64,000 nucleotides of DNA from Watersipora subatra (GCF_963576615.1 NC_088708.1:45743196-45807195), one strand, 5' to 3'; positions 1 to 10,958 are shown, numbered from the stretch's first letter. Numbers and translations are program-made. Notes: generated by a model from the letters alone, not told the origin.

Positions 1-926
1 ATTGAATGGTCATTTGATGAGTTGGGTTGATATTTCCGCATCCTGATGCCCTATGTGGTCACTTTTCGTTGACCTTACCACGACCTTCTGTGTAGGTAGA
101 CAATTCTGAATACACTTCCAAATCTTAGTTAAGTTGTTGGACTATCGTTAGATGCAGTCATAGCAATATAGCTTAATGAGAAGTGCCCAGTTTGAAGCAT
201 ACCCTTTTAATGAGTATCTCCAGGACGGTGAGCGTTTAGCCACATACAGTCAAACATGGATAACTCGAACTTCAAGGGACCGAGCAAAAGTGTTCGAATT
301 ATCAGAGCGTTCAAGTTATCAGAGCACTGTCACAAGTCCATATATTTACTTATTTATTAGTAGATACATGAACATATACAAACTATAATATAAATCAAAA
401 GCACAAATGGCTTGTTTCAATTTAAATGCTTCTAATGTAAAGTTTAAAACGTTTTCATGAAAAAGTATAGAGATTTTTCTATCACTTGAGATTGGTTTGT
501 TGTTTGAGGTGATGTTATTGCCAGGACGTTTTTCAGATTGACATTGGCAAAACTTGATCGTTGTTGAAATGCTCAAAAGAGAAGACATTTTTTTCTTTTG
601 GGGTTTTACCCACGATCAATTTTGCCGTTTTTTCTTGAAGTTTATGCAGATTACCTTACTTTACCTGGGATTCGTTAAGAGCAACACTCCGAGGCAGTTC
701 AATTAGAAGTTTTACGAGGTTTTACGGTACATTCTATATCACTCACGCTTTTTTAATAGATACTTATTGAATGTACACACGTATTCTGTGTTTAGGTCAA
801 ACGATGAATAGTTTTTTGTAGCTCGGACAACGTATACGTTTAATCACAACAATTTTTAAGACGTTTTAAACATTCAACATTTCGACGTTGATTCAACACG
901 GAATCAACGTCGGAAAACTATTCATC
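1..926. other. Gene-free stretch, no supported gene
   Basis: No convincing exon is seen on either strand. Short open frames here show no family motifs. Near the right end is a small perfect inverted repeat (883-894 with 901-912, CGACGTTGATTC and its complement), just before the larger palindrome at 927-1044. This points to mobile-element debris. Confidence 0.5.
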
Positions 927-1044
927 ACGGGCTAGCCGGGTCACGCACTCAAGGATTTTCGCCACGCACATACAAAACAACATGCGATTTTTGTTTTGTA
1001 TGTGCGTGGCGAAAATCCTTGCGCGCGTGACCCGGCTAGCCCGT
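927..1044. repeat. Long near-perfect palindrome (54-bp arms)
   Basis: Arms 927-980 and 991-1044 are inverted copies around a 10-bp loop (981-990), with only a short mismatched patch (actca against tgcgc). The outer ends read ACGGGCTAGCC. This is a foldback or MITE-like structure. No target-site duplication was identified. Confidence 0.85.
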
Positions 1045-1259
1045 GCTACTCATCGTATCGCAGTATAAATCAAATTTCACCAAACTTTTAGAAAAGTCGT
1101 TGACAAAAATATTTTGCCGATGGTGGTAATAACGACGCTTATGAATTACGAAAAGATGAAGTTTACCTCTATGGCTTTAAAGAGTTTTCAATTTTTTGGT
1201 AGGTATACATTTGTTTCTCAGCTCGTTGATACCGTTAATAAACACGTCGTAGATATTAC

Positions 1260-1990
1260 TTATGCTTTGTTTTTTATCATAGAAGAAATTTGTTCTTGAT
1301 ACTTGGGAAAAATTGATTCCGTTTCTTCCATATTTGTTTTTAAATACAACCAAATAATATCTGTTTCTGATTTATAAATATCTGGAGTAAAATCAAGTTC
1401 CATAGAGATAATACTATGGTCCCTATACAGTGGATCTGATACCTCAACCCTAGATACAAAAAAAGTGTTTGTAAGGACTAAATCTAAAATGTTTCCTTTA
1501 ATGTGGTTAGACTGGTGAACATGTTGTTGCAAACTTAACTCTGCTAATTTATATAAGAATGGGTTACAGAGTGAGAAACTGCTATTACTCTTGTAATGAT
1601 CCCAATCAATTTGGGGAAGGTTAAAGTCTCCGCAAATACAAAGTGGAACTTTCTTGCTACTCATTGCTTTCCCTATTTCTTCGAGTAAGCTTGGAATAAG
1701 CAATACATCTTTATTATTAGGTGGTCTATAGACAACTGAAAAATAAAAAAACCAATTTTGCCACCTTGTATTTCAGCAAAAGAACCTCTGAAAGAGATTC
1801 CAAAGGAATAACCTCTACATGCACATCTGACATCTTACATAAATAGCTACTCCTCCCCCTCTAACATCTCTATCTTTTCGAAAAAAATTGAAACCATTAA
1901 TTCTGACTTCTCCAGAGTTTATTTCAGATCCCAAAAAAGTTTCTGTAACACCAAAAACCAAAACGTTACAATGTTTAAGTCATTTGTTTT
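1260..1990 (-). pseudogene. Non-LTR retrotransposon endonuclease fragment (EEP domain)
   Basis: An open frame at 1260-1703 carries ICGDFNLPQIDW, the hallmark of the apurinic-type endonuclease/exonuclease/phosphatase domain of LINE-like elements, then DLVLTN and a DHSII-like catalytic motif. Upstream on the same strand, in shifted frames, are SVVYRPPNN (about 1700-1740) and RDVRGGGVAIYV (about 1815-1860), which are typical earlier EEP blocks. Frameshifts and a stop separate them. No reverse transcriptase follows, so this is a truncated, dead copy. Confidence 0.85.
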
Positions 1991-2789
1991 TCAAATAAAT
2001 CCAATTTTACAGCACTGTTACTACGATCATCAAAAAGCGGTGGAGAGTATAAGCAGGTTGGCTAAAAACAGTGCTGTAGGCCTATATGTATTTTCGTATG
2101 CTTCTAATTGGATACATGCTATTCAGATGAAGTAAGTTACTGTTCTGACAAATAATTTGATGTTGCAACATTATTCAATTAGTTAATAACCAATGTACAA
2201 AAGTTTGCGCAATTTGATTATGTGTCTCTTGTTTTTCACGACAATATCGGTATCCATTAGCAGTGGAAAGGACTCATTAGCGCTCGATGGTCAAAATAGA
2301 ATGACGATAACTGAAGAGTGGATTGAATAGATTTGACGCATCGAATCGCAAACAAAAAAGCACCTTCAGGGTAAAAAAAGACAATATTCTAAAAACAAAA
2401 TAAACCATCGATCATTATACATATGTAAAATAAAATACCTATACTAGTTAAAATAATTTAACCTCCGCGCCTGGCTTCGGTAGCTCTTGAATTAGCCTTA
2501 GATTTTAAGATAAATGAAGAAACGGCTTCAAACATGGGTATCTGCTGAACGGATTCCTACATTTGAAATGACGGTAGGTTATTCCATAGACATATATAAT
2601 TGTACCAAACTCGTGTAAATTTGAATCAACTGAGAAAACCTTCACATCTATTTGCAGTGCTTTTAGATAAGAGATTTGAAAGACCTACCTTCGAAAAAGA
2701 AATATCATCTGTACTTCGTGGGAAACATTAATTAAGAGTTCTATATTTGCAGCTGGTTGTAGAGAGCGGACAAGTTATATTTTACAATC
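1991..2789. other. Upstream region of PSMB3
   Basis: About 800 bases between the dead endonuclease fragment and the PSMB3 start codon. No open frame with family similarity is seen. It should contain the PSMB3 promoter and 5' UTR, but no TATA box or other definite element could be placed. Confidence 0.4.
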
Positions 2790-5700
2790 ATGGTAATTTT
2801 ATTGTTTCATCAATTAAAATATAGTTGTATGCTTGCGTGCAATTTGGATTCTCTATTTCTAGATGCATCACCACAACTTGCATATTTGAAAAGTATATTT
2901 GATGGTTGTTTTTATTTCTCGCTTTCTGCCTAGGAAATTTTAATTCTCCGGTGACAGATTGAATTTTTTAGTGAGATTGTTGGTTACTATAAGTTATGAA
3001 ATTCTTTGCAGAGTATTATGTCATACAACGGTGCCGCCATCATAGGCATGGCTGGCAAGGAGTGCGTTGCTATTGCATCTGACACAAGGTTTGGTATTCA
3101 AGGACAGACAGTTGGAACTAATTTCCAGAAAATATTTGAAATGGGCCCACGATTGTATATCGGTCTGCCAGGGTTGGCCACAGACGTACAGACAATGTAA
3201 GTCGCATGCATAACTTAACCTGTGTTTGCAATTATCTCAATGGGTTAATTTTATATCTTACGAGAAAAAGGATGACGCGTATGTAATCGTAATATTTTAG
3301 ATCTCAGAAGCTCAAGTTTCGACTTAAACTATATGAGCTTCGAGAAAACAGGAAAGTCAAGCCTGACACTTTCATGAATATGGTTTCCAATCTACTATAC
3401 GAAAGAAGGTAAGAAGGTAACATTTGTTGTCGAATGGCTTCTATTGTGTATTTGTGTGATAGGTTAATACCTACCTTTGTAAGTGTATATACAGGTTTAC
3501 ACGAGCACGTCTATTCAGGTCCAGCGCCAGTATTCAAGAGCCGAGACTAACGGTATATACGAGATTCCTCTGATATCTCTATGACGTAACAGCCGTTACT
3601 CTACATCCTCCCTCTAAGCCATTTCTTCTCCCCCACAGGTGCCAACACACCTGCAACAAACAACACAACCCAACAGCAGTATCTTGTCTCAACATGTGCA
3701 ACACACTATACTAACTAACGATTGTCAATAATTAACTACTGTCAAACGAGACTGGACTAACAATATACATATAACGAACACAACAATAAACAAATGAAAT
3801 GTAGATATACAATATACACGCTCCTTTTTTTTTTCATTGTTTTGTGTTCAGTTTGTGAACATTCGAACTACTATTTACACTATTTACAAGTTAGTTAGTG
3901 CCTACACACTATATTTACAACATGATATTGATGCCTAAACATCAATTATACTGACATCCGACGACGTCGCACTTCCCTATGACTGCCCAGTGTTTCTATG
4001 TTTATCTCGTTAACTCGACAAATTTCCATCTTCCAGTCATCTACAATTCGAGCACTTGGGTGTAAACCATCTGTTAGAAGATCATCTCTGAAGACATACC
4101 TTCCACGTCTTCTGGTGTTAACTTTCCTATGTAGATATGGGGTTACCATATCATTGTCCATATTGAAGTCTACAATGTCCCTGTTCTCTATTACTGACAT
4201 TCCTTTTATCCTTCTTGTTGAAGACTCGAATAATGACCTTAGTCTGGAATTTAGGATCACTCCTCTATGTCTATTATAACGTTTAAAACACATAGGGTAC
4301 ACTGTACAAATCACAGGGTGTATCCTATACGCTGTCAAATATCGGATCCAGTCTTCAAATATTGTTGAGACATTTGATAGAGTCCTCCGACTCCGTAGAC
4401 GACATTCTGAATATCCCTGTTTTTCCACCAGCTCCGAAAATTGTACAGGCCCAATATGTATATAGATTATTGAATTTTCATATTTTCCACTATTTTCAAA
4501 TACATGTATAATTATATCGTACCAATCTGATCCTGTTAGTGTAACCGTCTCCCATTCAGGATCCAACAATCCTCGAACAATTGAATTACCGATTACATAC
4601 GTCTTCATCTAAAACCATACATAGTATTAATAGAACTAATTATAAGTTAAGTTTTTTAACTGGTTTTGAAATTCTACCTGACCTAGTTTTCTTGACATTT
4701 GTTTCTGTAATCACAGGACTTCGACTTTCTGTGGGATGTTGAGCTTCCACAGCAGGCGCTCTCTTCTTATGAACTATGCTCCTGCTATGTGTTTCTTCTA
4801 CATTGGGTTGTACTTCTGGCTGTACTGGTGGTATAACCTCTGGCTGTTGTCTTACTTCAGTTGAAATTTCTGGATTTTCCCATATTGCATTATCAGGATG
4901 GTCTGAACTTGTCTCTTTAGTTTGAGGCGTAGCACGTGCAACTTGAGACCTATTTCTTCTAATTAAATTATGTTGTTGGTTTGCCACCACCACTTCACGC
5001 CCTTGTGTAGCAATGACAGTAGCTGGCGCAGGTCTCTTTTGTGGCTCTCTAACTACAACTGCCTGTCTAACTGCTATTGGACTTCTTTCTCTAACTGCAT
5101 GTGTGCGGTTATAGTTAAATGATTGTTTGATTCTCTGGTCTTTCTCAAAGGTCCTCAGTCTGCCAACATCAACTTGTTTTCCGGACATAATACCCATTGA
5201 ATTCATGGGTCTATTAAATAGGAGTTGTGATGGAGAGTACCCGTTAGCAAGGGGCGTATCTCGATATGCACAGAGAGCAGCTTGAAGATTGAGATTTTTC
5301 CTCATCAAATTTTTCACCGTCTGCACTGCTCTTTCTGCTTCCCCATTACTCTGTGGATATTTTGGTGAACTTGTGACATGGTCAATATCCCATTTTGTCA
5401 CAAATTTCTTAAAGCAATCAGCTATAAACTGTGGCCCATTGTCGCTTACTATGGTGTTCGGAACACCAATCATACAGAACAATTTCTCTAATTCAGCAAC
5501 TATTACTTTGGTCTCAGTTGAGTCCTTCAACTCATGTACTGATATGTACCTACTATAGTAATCTACAGTTACCAAATAGTTTTCTCCGTCTTTTTCAGTT
5601 TTCCACCACGGTTTTTCTGGAAGCGAGGTTGTTATAAGAGGCTCCTTTGGTACGAAACTCCTCACACTTAATACATTCTTTTACTAAGTCTCTTATATCT

Positions 5701-8700
5701 CGAGACATACCTGGCCACCAGACAACTTCAGATGCTCTGCGTATGCACTTAGTTTCTCCTTGATGTCCTTCATGTATTTCTCTCAGAACTTTCTCTCTTT
5801 CCATCTCTGGAATAAAGACTCTGTTCATGTAAAATAGAATCCCGTCAATACATGTTAGGTATTCTCTGAATGTATAAAAGGATTTTACTTCTTCTGGCAC
5901 ATCTTTACTTGATGGCCAACCTCTTATAGTAAATTGTTTCAGCAGTGTTCCTATTTCATCCTCTAGCATGGCTGCTTTGATCCTGTTTAATCTTCCTGAT
6001 GAAATTTCTAGAGAGTCCATCAACTCTAAGACTACACTGGAGTCCTTCAACTCCTTTATACTGGAGTCCTTCAACTCCTGTACCGGAGACCTAGACAGAG
6101 CATCTGCTAGTACCAGCTTACTTCCTGGAGTGTATATTATTTTATATGTATAGTTCATCATTTTCAGTCTGAACCGTTGCACTCTAATCGGAAGCTTAGC
6201 CAGTTCTTTCTCTCCCAGAATTGCCAGTAAAGGTCTGTGATCCGTTTCAATTGTTTTTTTTTTCTAGCTACATAGTAGTGAAGTTTATCACATGACCAAC
6301 ATATAGCAAGTGCTTCCTTTTCTATTTGTGCGTACCTCTTCTCAGCTGCTGTTAATGCCTTAGAAGCATACGCCACAGGTTTCCACTCTCCTTTTGCTCT
6401 CTGTAATATGGCTGCTCCAATACCATACGCAGAGGCATCAGCGCTAATCATAGTCTCGGCACTCACACTATAAGGCGTCAGGACAGGAGTAGAGGCTAAA
6501 TATCTTTTAGCTCTGTAAATTGTTTCGCTTGTTCAAAACCCCATCTCCAGTCTGCATCCTTGCCAAGTAGCTGCCGCAAATGATTAGTCTTTGTAGCAAG
6601 AAGTGGTGAAAACTTTCCTAGGTAATTTACAATACCAAAAAAACGTCGTAGCTCTGTTCTGCTTGTCGGTGTCGGAAAGCTAAGTATCGCGCTAGACTTT
6701 TCTGGATCTGCGTGTATACCAGCTTCGTCAATCACATGACCTAAAAATGTCAATCTCTTTTTATTGAATTCACATTTCGAGTCATTCAGCGTTACTCCTG
6801 CTATTTGAAGTTTCCTCAAAACTTCTCTCAATCTTTGGTCATGCTGATATTGATCTGATCCATGCACTAAAATGTCATCCATTTGACAAACGATTCCTTC
6901 TACACCCTCTAATATCTTTTGCATTTCGCGCTGGAATATTTCGGGTGCGGAACTGATACCAAACGGTAGTCTTTTACATATGAATCTTCCAAAGGGAGTA
7001 ATGAAAGATGTTAATCTTTGAGAATCATGATGTAGTTTCATCTGCCAGTATCCGCAATTTGCGTCTAATTTGCTGAATATTTTAGAGTTTCCCAATTCAC
7101 TTAATGTTTCTTGGGCATTAGGCAAGGGATGGAATTCACGCTTCACCGCTTTATTTAATCTTGTAAAGTCTATACATAAACGTAACTTTCCGCTTTTCTT
7201 CGGTACCACAATACAGGGAGCGCACCAATATGTTGGTTCTTCTATCTTCTCAATGACTCCTAACATTTCCATCCTTTGTAATTCCTCAAGCAAAGGTTCT
7301 CTTCTCGCAACAGCTACTCTTCGCGGTACACTTTGCGCAAAGGGTGTTACTGAGTCATCTAAGACGCTTCTTGCTTTCGTTTCCATGGTTCCAAGGCCTT
7401 TAAACAAAGCTGGGAACTCTGATATCCAGTCAATTCCTGTTTGTATATTGTCCATAAAATTTAAAATCCCTAAATTTGCAATGGCTGGCTTGCCCAGCAA
7501 TGGTGTCACTAATTTGTCAACAATATAAACATTTTCTCTTACGGAATTGTCTCCTGCCGAAATAATTGCTTCTGAGTATCCTAAAACTTTCAAGTTATAA
7601 TTACCGGCACCTTTGAGTGTTTTATCTGTATTTCGTATTCCTGACACACAATGCTTTAGTGACGCCGGTATGGCTGTCACTGCAGCTCCTGTGTCAAGCT
7701 TAAATGTTACATGTGTTGAGTTTACTTTGGTGTTAACCAGCCAAGCTTTAGGAGTTTCCGTTATTATGTTATTTCCTATATACTGTATGTCTAGTCATTC
7801 TGACTCAGACCCCAAGTACAATCCCCCAAGCTCAACTTCATTTTCCTCCACAACTTCATCAGTAGCTCTAGTTTTTCCCAGTCTTCTTTTACAGACGGCT
7901 GACTTACTGTAATAGCCTTTCAGTTTACACACAAAGCATGTTGCATTCTTTGCTGGACATCTTTCCTTGGTGTGTGTCTGCCTTCTGCTACAGTAAGGAC
8001 ACTTTTGTTTCTGTACAGAAGTTTCACTCTTGTATTGATTTGTGGTCCTTGGAAAACGAGATCTAATTTCATCTACATTATCACTGGCTGATGATGTACT
8101 CATTTGAAGCACTGAGGAGTGGTGGGTAACATATTGTTTAGCCTTCTGGATAGCTTTGGCTAATGTCAAATCCTCTATATCAATCAGATATTCCCGTAGC
8201 TTGTGGTCACTGACCCCTACTACAATCCTATCGCGTATGAGCTCATCTTTCATTGTTCCATAATCACAGTTGTCGGCTTGTGTCTGAACATCTGTGATAA
8301 ACTGGATGTATTGAAAGACTTCCTTGCTTCATGTCATTAAACTTGACTCGCTCATAGATTAAATTCTTTACTGGTTCAAAATGTGCATCAAAAAATTTAA
8401 CTACATTATCTAATGTCTTTTTAGTTTCATTCTTTGACTCGTCAAATGTAAACTGGTCATATATTTTGACGCTATCTGATCCCATCAATAAAAGTAGATT
8501 TGCCACTTTTTCTTCCTCAGACATTTTAGAGTATTGTTTTGCAATTTTCACTATTGCAAACTGTGATTTGAAAGTTTTCCAGCTAGCTGACAGCCTGCTG
8601 CTGTCTTTGAAATCCAATCGCTGCACGAATCTATCATCTTTTGTATCTGCCATGTTTTTATTTATTTAAATTAAATGTATAATAACTTCTGATTTTTACT

Positions 8701-10958
8701 GGTTCCAACAAACTCCGAAAACACACAAATGGCAGCAATATGGCTGCAATAAACTCACAGGCTCCAACAAGCCAAATTACAAATATAATATTACTATACA
8801 GCAATGTTAATAATATGATTCCAACAAATCACAGTACAGTTACAGTAATGGTGCAAACGATCCACTACTTCTTCTATATTACAATAACGCTGGCTCCACT
8901 AAGCCACAATACGATATGTATACGATGTACAATGTAACTGTGGCTCCTACAAACCACTTTACAATTTAAACCTGTCTGCAAATCTCTAATGAATTCCTGC
9001 AAATTCAGCCTACATATACACTACAGTCTATGTTGTTACAAGGTTCCTACAAACCTACAAACTACTGCAGTCTCAATGATATGATCAATACAGCTGAATG
9101 AATTCCACCTGATATTGAGTTATAATATGAATCTGTCCAATATCAATAACAAGTCTAGGCGCAGTGTTCGTATTTTCTGACACCATGTATGATAGGTTAA
9201 TATCTACCTTTGTAAGTGTATATACAGGTTTACACGAGCACTTCTATTCAGGTCCAGCGCCAGTATTCAAGAGCCGAGACTAACGGTATATACGAGATTC
9301 CTCTGATATCTCTATGACGTAACATCCGTTACTCTACAGTATTGTGCTGAACTAGCTTTGCAGTGTAACTATTACAAGACAAGATTTTTTAAAGTTTCCT
9401 TTTATTATTGTGTTATTATGCTACTGACTAACACCACTTGTGGTTCTTAACGCTTGTAGGTTTGGACCATACTTTGTGGAACCTGTCATAGTAGGTCTTC
9501 ATGAAAAATCCAACAAGCCATACATCGCATCGATGGATCTTATTGGCTGTCCAATGATTGTTGATGATTTTGTTGTCAGTGGAACTTGCTCTGAACAGAT
9601 GTTTGGTGTTTGTGAAACAGTTTTCAAACCTGATATGGTAAATACTTCCTTAACTATTTAAAGTTGCATCAATAAGCTAAATACCTAAATAGCTGAAGCT
9701 AAATATCGTCACCAAGCTTATTTAGATTAATATTATTTTATTGTCACAGTGACCAATTAGCACTCGGTATCATACTGTACATTATTTTGTTTTCATGAGA
9801 ACTTGGTCATTTAACTCAAATGGTTGAGGCCGCTCTTCAATATGTGGAAACTATTTAATTTAAATTTATGGCAACTATTGTATTGCTGTTATGGAAACCC
9901 TTGCATCAGCAGTCATGAAAGATTAACCAACAACTAATGATAGCCTGTAGTAGATTAGTTGGTATGGTCGTTGGTTCTCATTGTATCTGTTTAGTGTCAG
10001 TTTTCTAACGATAAAATTTGTTTTACTTTTTGGCCATTCGTTGTAGCCAAATAAAATGTTAATCCTACAAAATCTTTTCAAATGTTGCAAAGCTGAGTTT
10101 AGAGCAAAGATATACGTTTATACATTATCTAAATAGTGGCAGTTGAATGCTGACATTATTTTTCCTCTGAAGTCCTTGAGAAATAAAACAGAGCTGTTAG
10201 TTTAGCGGTTTTCAAAATTTTGGCATGTCCCGTATATATAAATTCTGGCAGTAATTAATGACCATATTTTATTCTGGAAGGACGTGTCATGAACTGAGTG
10301 CATAACGAAACCATCCTAGCTCTAACCTGATTTGTGTAGATGTTGTCATATTGTGAGATATCCTTTAGAGTCCTGAGGATCTATTTGAGACTATAAGCCA
10401 AGCGCTACTGAGTTCAGTCGATTCAGATGCTGTTTCTGGATGGGGTGCTGTAGTTCACATTATGTAAGTATAATTGACCCATTAGCCCAGTGTTTCTCTG
10501 ATTGTATACAAACCTTTGTCAACAGGTATTATTTTTGTGTTTTGTTCTATTGTTCATTTGCATCATGAAATGTTGTAGCCAGTGACATGCTGTAGCTGAT
10601 ATGTTATAGCTGGTGACATGACCTGTTGACATGCTGTAGTTGGTGACATGACTTGTTGACACTTTGACATGCTGTAGCTGGTGACATGCCGTAGCTAGTG
10701 ACATGACCTGTTGACATGCTGTAGCTGGTGGCTTGTTGTAGATGGTGACATGTTGTAGATGGTGACATGTTGTAGATGGGGACATGACCTGTTGACATGC
10801 TCCATCTGGTGACATGACCTTGTGACATGCTGTAGCTGAAAACATGAGTTGTTGACAGACTGTAGCTGGTAGTATGACCTTTTGTCATGTCAGAATCCAT
10901 GTTTTGTAGTGAAAAAGACAAGATTACAACAAGGACACTGAAAACAAGGCAGGATTAG
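2790..10958 (+). CDS. PSMB3: Proteasome subunit beta type-3
   Basis: Non-catalytic beta-3 subunit of the 20S proteasome core; it builds the beta ring and lacks the N-terminal threonine nucleophile. Exons: 2790-2792 (only the ATG), 3012-3196, 3301-3408, 9460-9637, 10369-10463, 10910-10958. All introns are GT/AG, phases agree, and the sum is 618 nt or 205 aa, equal to the length I recall for the human protein. Family signatures: [10 protein letters not shown] at the N-terminus, [47 protein letters not shown], and the C-terminal [11 protein letters not shown]. Intron 3 (3409-9459) is inflated by an antisense LTR retrotransposon, and intron 5 contains a minisatellite. The gene converges on ODAD4, with about 260 bp between the stop codons. 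Confidence 0.96.
3453..3605 (-). repeat. 3' LTR of the Ty3-type element
   Basis: 153 bp, the second LTR copy, preceded on the sense strand by a polypurine tract. Four substitutions from the 5' LTR (about 2.6%) imply an old but not ancient insertion. Confidence 0.95.
3606..3616 (-). promoter_or_regulatory. Polypurine tract
   Basis: The sense strand reads AGAGGGAGGA immediately upstream of the 3' LTR, the expected plus-strand primer for reverse transcription. Confidence 0.85.
3636..3653 (-). promoter_or_regulatory. Same-family hairpin beside the 3' LTR
   Basis: Sense CAGGTG-TGTTGG-CACCTG, a perfect 6-bp stem and the same hexaloop, about 30 bp upstream of the 3' LTR. Its position far from the leader array argues against simple tandem duplication. 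Confidence 0.65.
3946..4608 (-). CDS. Extra ORF of the Ty3-type element, SGNH-hydrolase-like
   Basis: An intact 220-codon ORF in the env position, 31 bp downstream of pol. It has the block order of SGNH/GDSL hydrolases: IGNSIVRG near residue 7 (block I serine), TGSDWYDII near 25 (block II glycine), [11 protein letters not shown] near 49 (block III, where asparagine is usual but glutamine is seen), and DGLHPS near 185 (block V D-x-x-H). No signal peptide or membrane segment is visible, so it does not look like an envelope protein. It is undamaged while gag and pol are frameshifted. Esterase activity is inference; a structural or RNA-related use of the fold is possible. Confidence 0.65.
   Translation of the reverse strand: MKTYVIGNSIVRGLLDPEWETVTLTGSDWYDIIIHVFENSGKYENSIIYIHIGPVQFSELVEKQGYSECRLRSRRTLSNVSTIFEDWIRYLTAYRIHPVICTVYPMCFKRYNRHRGVILNSRLRSLFESSTRRIKGMSVIENRDIVDFNMDNDMVTPYLHRKVNTRRRGRYVFRDDLLTDGLHPSARIVDDWKMEICRVNEINIETLGSHREVRRRRMSV
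4558..4573 (-). promoter_or_regulatory. Same-family hairpin inside the extra ORF
   Basis: Sense AGGAT-TGTTGG-ATCCT, a perfect 5-bp stem with the same loop as the leader hairpins, 35 nt after the ATG of the SGNH-like ORF. It codes for part of RGLLDPEW, so it is superimposed on protein-coding sequence. Confidence 0.6.
4640..7790 (-). pseudogene. Retrotransposon pol: protease, RT, RNase H, integrase
   Basis: Sense order: retropepsin-type protease with [10 protein letters not shown] (about 7665-7697); reverse transcriptase with [30 protein letters not shown] and the active-site variant QMDDILVHG (about 6880-6915); RNase H with [11 protein letters not shown] and TDHRPLLA (the latter in another frame); integrase with an HHCC-like stretch ([13 protein letters not shown]...CIKCEEF) and the DDE core ([28 protein letters not shown]). 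One-base frameshifts occur near 6490 and in an A-run near 6255. Near 5600-5665 the reading shifts again and the usual start of the integrase core looks shortened. A basic, proline-rich tail closes the frame at 4640. Confidence 0.9.
7795..8653 (-). pseudogene. Retrotransposon gag (frameshifted)
   Basis: The sense frame starts at ATG 8651-8653 ([15 protein letters not shown]), runs through a helical capsid-like region, and shifts frame by one base near 8300-8325. The second part (to 7795) ends in a nucleocapsid region. It has a CPYC...H...C zinc knuckle followed by [16 protein letters not shown], where tyrosine stands in the histidine position. Gag packages element RNA into particles. The shift and the lost histidine mark this copy as defective. 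Confidence 0.85.
8701..9056 (-). promoter_or_regulatory. Seven-hairpin array in the retrotransposon 5' leader
   Basis: On the sense strand seven small stem-loops share a hexaloop while their stems differ yet pair: AGGTT-TGTAGG-AACCT (9041-9056), GAATT-TGCAGG-AATTC (8991-9006), GTGGTT-TGTAGG-AGCCAC (8940-8957, one G-U), TGGCT-TAGTGG-AGCCA (8891-8906), TGATT-TGTTGG-AATCA (8816-8831), GGCT-TGTTGG-AGCC (8760-8773), and an imperfect one with loop TGTTGG (8701-8714). Centre spacings are about 50, 50, 50, 75, 57 and 60 nt. They lie between primer-binding site and gag start, where genomic RNA packaging or dimerisation signals usually sit. The packaging role is inference; the covarying stems are seen. 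Confidence 0.75.
9168..9185 (-). promoter_or_regulatory. Primer-binding site of the Ty3-type element
   Basis: Directly after the 5' LTR the sense strand reads TGGTGTCAGAAAATACG. The start complements a tRNA 3' end of the form CTGACACCA (leucine-type is common for such sites). Adjacency to the LTR end supports it; the tRNA identity is inference. Confidence 0.8.
9186..9338 (-). repeat. 5' LTR of the Ty3-type element
   Basis: 153 bp. On the sense strand it begins TGTAGAGTAACGG and ends CCTATCATACA, and is followed directly by the primer-binding site. It matches 3453-3605 except at four positions. GTATT follows on the + strand side as the target duplication. Confidence 0.95.
10571..10881. repeat. 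Degenerate minisatellite in the last PSMB3 intron
   Basis: Repeats of GACATGCTGTAGCTGGT alternate with a shorter GACATGACCTGTT variant over about 310 bp. Open frames across it on the - strand merely translate the repeat. Confidence 0.85.

Larger units (their letters stand above)
3453..9338 (-). mobile_element. Ty3-type LTR retrotransposon in PSMB3 intron 3
   Basis: A 5,886-bp element read on the - strand. Its 153-bp LTRs (3453-3605 and 9186-9338) differ at 4 positions. A 5-bp target duplication GTATT flanks it (3448-3452, 9339-9343). Sense order: 5' LTR, primer-binding site, leader with hairpins, gag, protease, reverse transcriptase, RNase H, integrase, extra SGNH-like ORF, polypurine tract, 3' LTR. 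Integrase after RNase H is the Ty3/gypsy order. At least three frameshifts (gag near 8300, pol near 6490 and 6255) and an apparent loss near 5600-5665 show the copy is dead. Gag and the CCHC pattern suggest the Mag-like group, but this was not tested. Confidence 0.96.

Noticed and set aside
3946-4608. Extra ORF taken as an envelope protein
   Set aside because: No signal peptide, membrane span or cleavage-site pattern; SGNH-like blocks fit better.
10519-10921. Cys/His-rich frames on the - strand
   Set aside because: They fall in the degenerate minisatellite of the last PSMB3 intron, with no splice or start context.
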